This document shows positions 56,086 to 64,000 of a DNA stretch of 64,000 nt, piece by piece (positions within the stretch are counted from its first letter, which is position 1; every line of letters starts with the position of its first letter). Under the pieces are notes generated by a model. It was not told the origin of the DNA. It searched no databases and was given only the letters and a program-made list of their open reading frames with translations. The translations under genes were made by a program, and so were the position numbers. The DNA is taken from positions 215,001 through 279,000 of the forward strand of contig RCWM02000275.1 in assembly GCA_003667255.2 (NCBI GenBank), in the 5' to 3' direction. The DNA is from Euschistus heros (Eukaryota; Arthropoda; Insecta; Hemiptera; Pentatomidae).

Positions 56086-57861
56086 CATGTTTATATTCTT
56101 GAACACTTTTATGCTTGCGTCTCTGTCTGCCAAATGCCGTTAAAAAAATAAATAAATAAAATCATTTATTAAGTTAGGTTAAGGATGTTTCAATTCTTTT
56201 TTTATTTTGTTTATTTATTTTAGTTGTGTAAATTCAGCATAAAATAAAAAAAAATAAATAATAAAAAAGTGGTTTTAAAGCTAATTCCTTACACTTACCC
56301 AACTTTCACTTTATAGAAGAATTTTTATACACTTTTAAAATGCTAAGAATAAAGTAAAAACTAAAGGAGAAATTATGTCTAAATTAAACGAAACGAGTGA
56401 GTTGTGTCTTTAAATTTAATTTTGTAATGCATGTGGCACTATTTTTATAAAAAAAAAGAAAATTGCTATATACAAATTACAATTTTTTAAATAATATTCA
56501 CCGCCATCAAAATTAGTAAAGTGATAAGAAATATGCTATTAGAAACCTTTATATAAGTATTTTATTTAACAATAAATTAAATCAGTGTTTAATTAAAAAT
56601 GTGTATCGGTGTTGAACCAATTTCTACAAAAATATGTGGGATTTTTTCATATACTAAGAATATATAATAAAGTTGGTAAACAAATATTTACTCAGCAATC
56701 AACCATAATTATACATATATAAAACCAGTGTATGTTTCATTAGCGAAATTTTAACATTTTAATTTAGAGAATTATATTTTTGAATGATTTCCAAAGTATC
56801 CGTATTTTTTACTTTTATTATTCAAACTGTGTGTTTGATCAATTCAAAATAAGATGACATGGTGACCTTTATTTTTAATATTTGTTTTCTAAAAGATTTA
56901 TTATGAGGGATCAGTTAAAAAAAAAAAAAAAGTTAATAATTACCAAACATTATTTTATTATACCAAGGTTTGGGCCTTTATGTTGATGGCCATTATAAGG
57001 GCTAAACAAAATTCTAAGTACAAAATAAAGAAAAATGATTATACTAAAATTCCTTTAATAATATTTTTTTTAAGAAGTGAGAATAAAATAAATTGTTAAA
57101 TTAAAAAAAAAAAATGTGAAAAACAATTAATTTCAAAGAACGTTTAGATCAAAATTGAATGAATTTTATAAAATGTCACAAAATTTAAAATCTTATTATT
57201 TTAATAGGAGAATAGATTTATCATTAAATATTTTATGTTTATTAATTCGTAAATGCTACCTTATATTAAGGAAAAGAATTACATCCATTTACGTCATTCG
57301 ATAACTACTATTGGATAGACAAATGGATGGACTGAGAACCGGCAGTCCACCATACAATTAGCAGATTAGGTCTTGTCTAGGTAGGTCAGTATTCAATCTA
57401 CTCACTGATTGAAGTAGTCTGCTGTGTCGCACATGGAGAGAAATCTATTGGTGATTCTTCCATGATAAATTAAAGCTTGGATAAATCAATTAAATTAACA
57501 TGGATATAAATAAATAATAATAAACAATAAGATATATAATATAAAATATATAAAAAAATGTCTAGAGGTAAAATCGTCTCTTTATGTGTTATATATAAAT
57601 TACTTACAATATAACACAATTAAATTTTACAGACATATTTTGTTTATTTTAGAATTGAGAAAGGACAGGTATCCTATTGTGCAATAAATAAATAATTGAA
57701 GTGATTATTATAAATAATCACGCATTCCTACACATGTCGCAATCATGTCAAGTTAATAAGAATTGAGAGAATTTGTATTTTAATACCTAGATATTTGTGA
57801 TGTTCATCAAAAAAATAATTAATATTTTTCCATTAATTATCATATTATATATATTTAGACA
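55653..57861. other. Unassigned AT-rich sequence with simple repeats
   Basis: Contains (TA)n near 55697-55725, a T run near 56050-56085 and the second copy of the dispersed repeat at 56617-56700. No credible frame. Confidence 0.4.
56617..56700 (+). repeat. Dispersed repeat pair, copy 2
   Basis: Matches 42855-42945 through CAAAAATATGTGGGA, ATATACTAA and ATTTACTCAGCA. Unknown family. Confidence 0.6.
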
Positions 57862-58622
57862 TCTATACTATTATATAAAAGGACAAGCCATTTTTCGTTT
57901 GTGATCACTATCCGCGAAAACTACTGAACCAATCTGAACCAAATTTTAACCACATCCTCTTCATACTTCAAGGAAGATTTCACGATAGTAAAATTTAAAG
58001 ATTGCCATAAAAAAAAGCGATAAATATGTGCTGCTTTTGAAGTTTGGTAATCGACTGATAGACATCGAGCACCAATACGAGAGAGGTTACAAAGGTGCTT
58101 ATATTGAGCTAGAAATGTACGATAAAAATTAATTATTGTTAATTTAACTGTCGTTAACCAAAGCTATAAATATATGGAGCGATATGTGGATCCCAGTGCA
58201 GTTTAAAAATTGACTGATATGTGGCCATTCTGCAACAAAGTTTCCAATGGTAAAACTATTAAACCCCATTGTACCAAATCGTTACTACATCTTCAGAGTT
58301 CTAAGAAGGTTGATAATAATAAATTTTTCTACAATAATAATTGAAATGTATATTCCAGCCTGCCAAAAACGAGGTTTGCCAAACTATCAATTACCTTTAT
58401 GGTTAGAAATTAAAATTCAACTAGATTGATCGGTAAAATTATTTCTGCCAAATTAGATATCCAATTATGCTTTTACGTACCTTTCAAACACCTAATCGAT
58501 GCAATTTTAACCATGTTTAAATGACTCCTATTCGTGAAAATATAATTAAAGAAATAATGCTAAGTTTCATACTAATATATAATAATATTATAATATTATA
58601 TATATATATAATATATATATAT

Positions 58623-58661
<39 letters not shown>

Positions 58662-58811
58662 ATTTATATGTATATAATAAATAAATAAATAGAATATATA
58701 ATAAAATATATAGATAAACAAATAAAATTCAATGATTAGTTAAAATAATCTATGTTCTTAATAATTTCGTTTATGCTAAATTGATTTTCATTACCCCGCC
58801 ATCTTCGCTAA
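57862..58811 (+). mobile_element. Helitron copy 1 (non-autonomous)
   Basis: Starts TCTATACTATTATATAAAAG after an A, the classical arthropod Helitron 5' end, then GGACAAGCCATTTTTCG and the ACTACTGAACCAATCTG block shared with the other two copies. It contains CCAATTATGCTTTTACGTA in common with copy 2 and a (TA)n expansion at 58574-58668. Its 3' end differs from copies 2 and 3; CTTCGCTAA followed by T at 58811 is my best estimate. No Rep motif survives. Confidence 0.8.
58574..58668. repeat. (TA)n-rich microsatellite
   Basis: Imperfect TA repeats inside Helitron copy 1. Confidence 0.95.
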
Positions 58812-59939
58812 TGTTATGTTATTATTAATAAATTTCAAAGGTGATCATTTATATAAATTTGATACAATATTCCATTATTTTGTCATTTAGCGTTTAAAGA
58901 ACAAAAAAACAAAAATACACTGCCGACCATTATTTATTTTACACCAAACATGAGGTCATATTGCTATAATTATATATTTAGCACAATACTAAAATAATAT
59001 AATAGTTTCTTGTAGAGAAAAACAGCTTTAAAAATATTGGCATATTGAATATAAAGTTACCAAATTTAAAATTCCTCTGAACAGCTATAAAAAAGTAAAA
59101 AAGAAAATGTTTTAATTTTTTTTTTCAGATACTGTCAGTGATTGGAAATTTTATATATCATTTCAATACAAGTATAAAAATGTTGGAGGACCAAGTATTG
59201 TTAAAAAGGAAATCTTTTAGCATTGTTCAGAATCACCAGTGAAGTATTTTGTCAACCGTGATGTATCAGATCCTGCTTGACAAATGTAACTTCAGCTCCC
59301 AGAGCCGACAGTAAACATCCCGAGGGTCAGTGAACACAAGCTTTGAGGAATAAATCGTATAACATGATTTTTCTTGATATGTGTTTCAAATAATAATAGT
59401 TTATGAAGCATATTTGTTATGTATATAAGATCTTATGTATTGTAGAATTTAAAACTTAATTTCTACAACTGGTTTTCTTATTATCCTAAAATTTCCTTTT
59501 CCCTTCATATGTTGTTACTTTGTTGCATTATAAGGAATTAACGATATAATATCTATTTTTAAATGTTGCTTAAAATTTAATTTAAGCAAATCAATAATAA
59601 TTTTTAAATCTAATCTAATAAAATAGAAAATTTATTATATGTTTGCCTATACTGCGCCTATTTCTGTTTTATTTAATAGTCTATAACCTGATAGCAAGCA
59701 TTTGAATGGAAATTTAAATATTTACAGTACACAATATCTTTTATTTGTGACAATCTGAGCTCTTCATTTACAAATGTCTTACTCTCTAGGAGTAAAGCAC
59801 CTTACATACAGAAATGATTTCAAAGTTTGACTTTCATAGGCTCTGGGACATCTGTACTGCCGAAAGTAATTGAAAATTGAAACTTTTTTCTTTGATATAC
59901 GTGTTTAGTTTGAACTTTAATTTTTAATTAACCTTTACC
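58812..59939. other. Unassigned AT-rich sequence
   Basis: A mildly GC-richer patch lies at 59220-59340. No feature recognised. Confidence 0.35.
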
Positions 59940-60299
59940 AATTAATTTAATTTAATTAACCTAAACCAAAATCTATGGAGCGGCTGTATTTTTCCTTAAA
60001 TTCGCAATCAAATCTTGGTGCAAGAATCACGTTGATATCATTTTATTAATCTCGAGATATAAAATAAATTAGTTTAATGCTATTTTATTGTTTTTTTATG
60101 GGCCCTAGAAGCCGAGAAAAAAAATAAAATAGCATTAAACTAATTTATTTTTTATCTCGAGTTTAAAAAATGATATCGACATGATCCTTGTTTTAGCTTT
60201 TACACTGTAAAATGTGATAGAAAATTCTTTTAACCCTAGAATTCCATCTCAACACCCTCAAAACTCAGGAAACGTATGTATATATATAGATATCAATAA

Positions 60300-60374
<75 letters not shown>

Positions 60375-60893
60375 TAATTGGGAGAAATAATTTGTTACTT
60401 TAATTATTATTAAAATAATTATAATTATTAATTATTTATTGTAATGATAACTTATTACAAATTAATATTTACATTATATACAGACAGAACCACATATTAG
60501 ATTTGATTGTTAAGTATTTACAATTTTTATTTTATTCTTCAAACCAAGAACAGATCTCTAACCCGTTTTGTAATCTTTGTTTACTGGGTTCTAATAACTG
60601 AAGCTTATTACATTACAATTTCATTTTCATTATATTCAACAAAATCCTGTCAGCAACAGAAGTGAGGCAGTTATTGCTATAATGTTTTTATGTCAACTAT
60701 CACAATCATATTTTAACATGTTCAACTGCAAAATAAAATAAAAATTGTAAATACTTAACAATCAAATCTAATATGTGGTTCTGTCTGTATATAATGTAAA
60801 TATTAATTTGTAATAAGTTATCATTACAATAAAGAATTAATAATTATAATTATTTTAATAATAATTAAAGTAACAAATTATTTCTCCCAATTA

Positions 60894-60974
<81 letters not shown>

Positions 60975-61996
60975 ATTGATATCTATATATATATATATAC
61001 ATACGTTTCCTGAGTTTTGAGGGTGTTGAGATGGAATTCTAGGGCTAAAAGAATTTTCTATCACATTTTACAGTGTAAAAGCTAAAATTTTTCAAGTATA
61101 TTCAATATAATTTTTTTCACAAGAACCGATATCGGATTTGAATTCAGCATTCAAGAGAACCCTTAAATACGAAATTTCATCCAAATAGAAAAATAAAAGT
61201 TTGTAAGCTTCAAAGTTTGCCTGACCAAATATGGTAGGCAACTTTTGTTTAAATTGATAAAAACGTGAATTACGCTTAGACGGTTTTACGTATCAACTTT
61301 ATTTTTTTACACAAAATATAGGGTGGTAATACGCTTGAAATGTATTTGGTTTCATCATCCTATCTGGTTTCAAACTCAAGTTAAAAATCAAAATGTTTTT
61401 TTCGGATTTTCCAATTTTTTTAATAGGTTTTTTGTTCATCGAATTTTACATTTATATACATCAAAAGAAAGCTGAGACCCTCCTCTTTCCAGCGATACCA
61501 ACCACTGAATTGCATGACAAAGTAATGACGATTTAATGGTATGTAACCAATAATCGGTTTTAAAATTTCATTTTCCTGGAAGAGGGTGAAAAAAATCATA
61601 TTTTTTGATTTTGTTGAATAACCGTTTTTTAATGTTTTTGAGGGTGCTGAATTAGAATTTGACCTCAATTTTTGTGTGAAAAAATCTATAGAGGTAGTTT
61701 GCTTGAAAAACTAATCATTTTTTTAGAATTTAATTAACCTAAACCAAAATCTAGGAGCGACTGTTTTTTTCCCTTTAATTCGCAATCAAAACTAAAAATC
61801 TTGGTGCAAGAATCATGTCGATATCATTTTTTTTCGAGATAAAAAATAAATTAGTTTAATGCTATTTTATTTTTTTTTCTCGGCTTCTAGGGCCCATTGG
61901 TCGGAACGGCAAAATATGTGTCTATATTTTTTGACCAGGAACCTCCAAAAAAATTGCCAACAAGATCCGTGAGAGACTGAGTGTGTCCTCCCCTTG
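59940..61996. mobile_element. CAAGGGG hairpin element, family P2, copy 2 (long, rearranged left end)
   Basis: The right end (61996, followed by TTA) is intact: GAGACTGAGTGTGTCCTCCC then CTTG, with the GTCGGAACGG, CTCGGCTTCTAGGGCCCATT and TTTAGAATTTAATTAACCTA blocks leading inward, as in 19063-19606. The left end is rearranged. 59940-60098 carries right-arm-type sequence, and from 60099 (ATGGGCCCTAGAAGCCGAG) left-arm-type sequence begins, so the terminal CAAGGGG part is missing. The interior holds the palindrome at 60191-61087 and unique right-arm sequence at 61090-61640. No coding frame. Confidence 0.85.
60191..61087. repeat. Large near-perfect palindrome
   Basis: Arms 60191-60535 and 60732-61087 (about 350 bp each) are inverted copies with only a few differences, including matching poly(A)/(TA)n tracts at 60298-60373 and 60895-60980. 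The spacer of about 196 bp is unique. Shared blocks include CCTGAGTTTTGAGGGTGTTG, ATGTGGTTCTGTCTGTATA and TTTCTCCCAATTAGTATA. It sits inside the P2 element. Confidence 0.92.
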
Positions 61997-62581
61997 TTAG
62001 TTCCCTAGAGAATCTTAAATGTTTTGATTTTCTCAGATGATGCAATAAAAGTCCAAAAACGTGATATTTCTTTTCAGTTATTTTAGAAAAAAAAATAATT
62101 ATTTTTATAAAAATTAAAAAGCAACATAACACAAAAATAAACTACATTTGTTTCCTTATAACTTATACCTTAAAAGAATTTCGGTTACATCAACTATTAA
62201 TTCGCTTGACGCATTGTAGTTATAGTATAGTAATTGGGAATTATGAAGAACTTAATTATGAAAAATGTAAAACTTTTTTCTCATCCATTTTTTTTTTTTT
62301 TTTTTTTTTTTTAACTTGAATCTAACCTTTCAACGTTAGAGTTAAAAAAAAGTTAAACATTACGCTAATTTTTAATTTGTTTTCTTCTTCAATTTGAAAA
62401 AATGCGCACAATAATAAAAAAAAAAAAAAAAAAATCAAATCAAATTGTTTGTGTTGTTAGGTCAAATCAATCACTTTAGTGCTATGTGTGTAATGAAGTT
62501 CATGAGACAAGGTATAGCAGTTATTGAAAAAAATTTGTTTGACAGCAGGTGGATGACAAAAAAAAAAAAAAAAAAAAAAAA

Positions 62582-62621
<40 letters not shown>

Positions 62622-62934
62622 TTTGTAATTTCTGAACTATTGTCAGAAGAAATTAAAAGCTCCTTAATAATAACTAATTATTTTTCCATAATTTAACTTA
62701 TATGACCGCTAGTAACAAATCGATTGATTAAAAGAACGTAAAAAAGAACTTAAATATAATTTATTTAAGTACACCGCAACAGTTAAACATCATTAGGATT
62801 AAGGACAACTTAAATGAGTAAAAGTTAAGCTTCAAAATATAGCGTTAAATAAACCTAAAGAATTCCATTTTTAGAATAGTTTTAATAAGTGAATTTGACA
62901 ATTGGCAAAAGTTAACTTTTAAAACTTTTAATAG
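61997..62934. other. Unassigned AT-rich sequence with simple repeats
   Basis: T, A and TA runs (about 62288-62312, 62560-62618). A Met-started frame at 62445-62696 runs through the microsatellite and is not credible. Confidence 0.4.
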
Positions 62935-63023
62935 TTCTCCAACGAAGCTTCGATGCAGCACAGCAGTACCATCTTACCCAACTCCGATACCAGACCATCA
63001 GCTTTTCTTATGGCACCGTTCAA
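62935..63023 (+). CDS. Short GC-richer exon candidate
   Basis: An 89-bp stretch, far less AT-rich than its flanks, between TTTTAATAG (acceptor-like) and CAA-GTAAAC (donor-like, 63024). It is open in all three plus frames. One frame reads LQRSFDAAQQYHLTQLRYQT then ISFSYGTVQ, another FSNEASMQHSSTILPNSDTR then PSAFLMAPFK. I recognise neither, so the frame is undecided. A chance GC-rich island is quite possible. Confidence 0.22.
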
Positions 63024-64000
63024 GTAAACATAGTATCCACTTCTCAACTATTTTTGTTTTTTTTATTCAAAATTTTTCATATAAAGTTTAGTCTTTCTGT
63101 TTCTACTTCTGCTTACATGTAAAACATAAATTGGTTGAGGAGATTACGAAACTAATTACCAAATTGATTGTTTAAAAAAACGTACAAAACAACTTAAATA
63201 TAATTTGTTTTATTTTATTTTTCTATTGCAATGATCACTAATTCATATGAAATTCAAAAAATGGAGAATTAGCAGAATTAAATTTTCTTTTTTTTAATAC
63301 CTCTCTTTTTTTAAGTGCCATCGTTGAATAATCGGTTTCAGAGCCTTAAAATAACTGATAATTATTTTATAAAAACTACCTTATTGTTATATATTATGGA
63401 ATTTTCTTAGTACGATGACCTTGTTAATACACTACTAGATCAAGGTGAACTAGTATTTAAAAAGTAGGTTTGATTTATAAGTTATATCTTGTAGAAAATC
63501 AAACTTAGTTTAATTTTGTATTCTTGTTTATATAATTTTATTGACTGTATATAATGAGATTTCTTTTATCTGAAAGCTAAAAACTAAATAATAATTTTGT
63601 TTTACATTTTTTTTAGAATACTCAAGTTTTTTTAAGCGAATTCCAACCTTTTTAACTGACATTAAACTGTAAATTCATATTAAAACCTAAAAAAAAAAAA
63701 CATTAAAACCTATTAAGAAAAATCTTCAGTATTTTTTTTTACCCCACTAATAAACATCTTGTACTTGGATTATAAGGACTCGTTCATGAGATCATTAGAT
63801 TGTGACACACGGAGATTTTACTTTAAAATCGCAAAATACTAACCTTGTATTTTTTTATCATTATTAATTATTATTTAATATTGAAATTGGCTTGTATATC
63901 TACTAATTTTTATTTATTTATTCATCTTTTACTACTTATATTATGCAACAGAATATATTAAAATATTATTAATATGATATATGGAATTAAACCAGACATG
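63024..64000. other. Unassigned AT-rich sequence
   Basis: No gene or repeat recognised to the end of the window. Confidence 0.35.

Noticed and set aside
61420..61668. Minus-strand 82-codon frame inside the P2 element
   Set aside because: Lies in the non-coding right arm of a hairpin element; no motif and no supporting context.

Overview
This window is AT-rich (roughly 70% by eye) eukaryotic nuclear DNA. It is a graveyard of transposable elements and contains no host gene that I can name. The element mix suggests an invertebrate animal, most likely an arthropod: Jockey-type LINEs, a CR1/L2-type LINE, a Gypsy LTR element, Penelope-like elements, Helitrons, mariner/Tc1, hAT and piggyBac relatives, and foldback elements. 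The species cannot be settled from the sequence. Long poly(A)/poly(T) and (TA)n tracts are frequent. Scattered GC-richer islands of 100-300 bp stand out from the background; they are either exon candidates or decayed elements.

Layout. 0-7 kb: a CAAGGGG-ended hairpin element (647-2111) holds a 5'-truncated Jockey-type LINE with a target duplication. It is followed by two related foldback repeats (3.1 and 4.7 kb), a second copy of the same LINE family ending in poly(A) at 6278, and a copy of a second LINE family (J2). 7.7-12.5 kb: an unassigned minus-strand frame, then a broken Gypsy element (gag, protease, reverse transcriptase, RNase H, integrase) cut off by a LINE RNase H fragment. 13.7-16.3 kb: a mariner remnant split by a 1,763-bp hairpin element with TTA duplications. 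19-27 kb: a 544-bp hairpin element of a sister family, a GC-rich exon candidate (20349-20567), J2 copies, a Penelope-like fragment with a hammerhead-like motif, and a 1,278-bp hAT remnant with a perfect 8-bp duplication inside a J2 copy. 28-35 kb: two Helitron copies and a piggyBac-type MITE. 36-44 kb: more J2 copies, a third J1 tail, a CR1/L2-type LINE and a tRNA-like segment. 44-51 kb: a Penelope GIY-YIG domain, a LINE C-terminus, a probable solo LTR and a TTAA-flanked MITE. 52-64 kb: mariner/Tc1 remnants, a cluster of CCGCCATCTT motifs, a third Helitron and a large, nearly perfect palindrome inside another hairpin element, then a short exon candidate.

The genes do not work together as a pathway; almost every coding stretch is a frameshifted or truncated transposon protein. 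The most distinctive signal is the group of long-hairpin elements. Two families (P1 and P2, two copies each) share a 5'-CAAGGGGA end, 3-bp TTA/TAA target duplications and a matching subterminal block about 110 bp from the end. Their arms fold over most of their length, so any read-through transcript would form long double-stranded RNA. The second theme is hammerhead-ribozyme-like cores at three places, two of them beside Penelope-like coding remnants.
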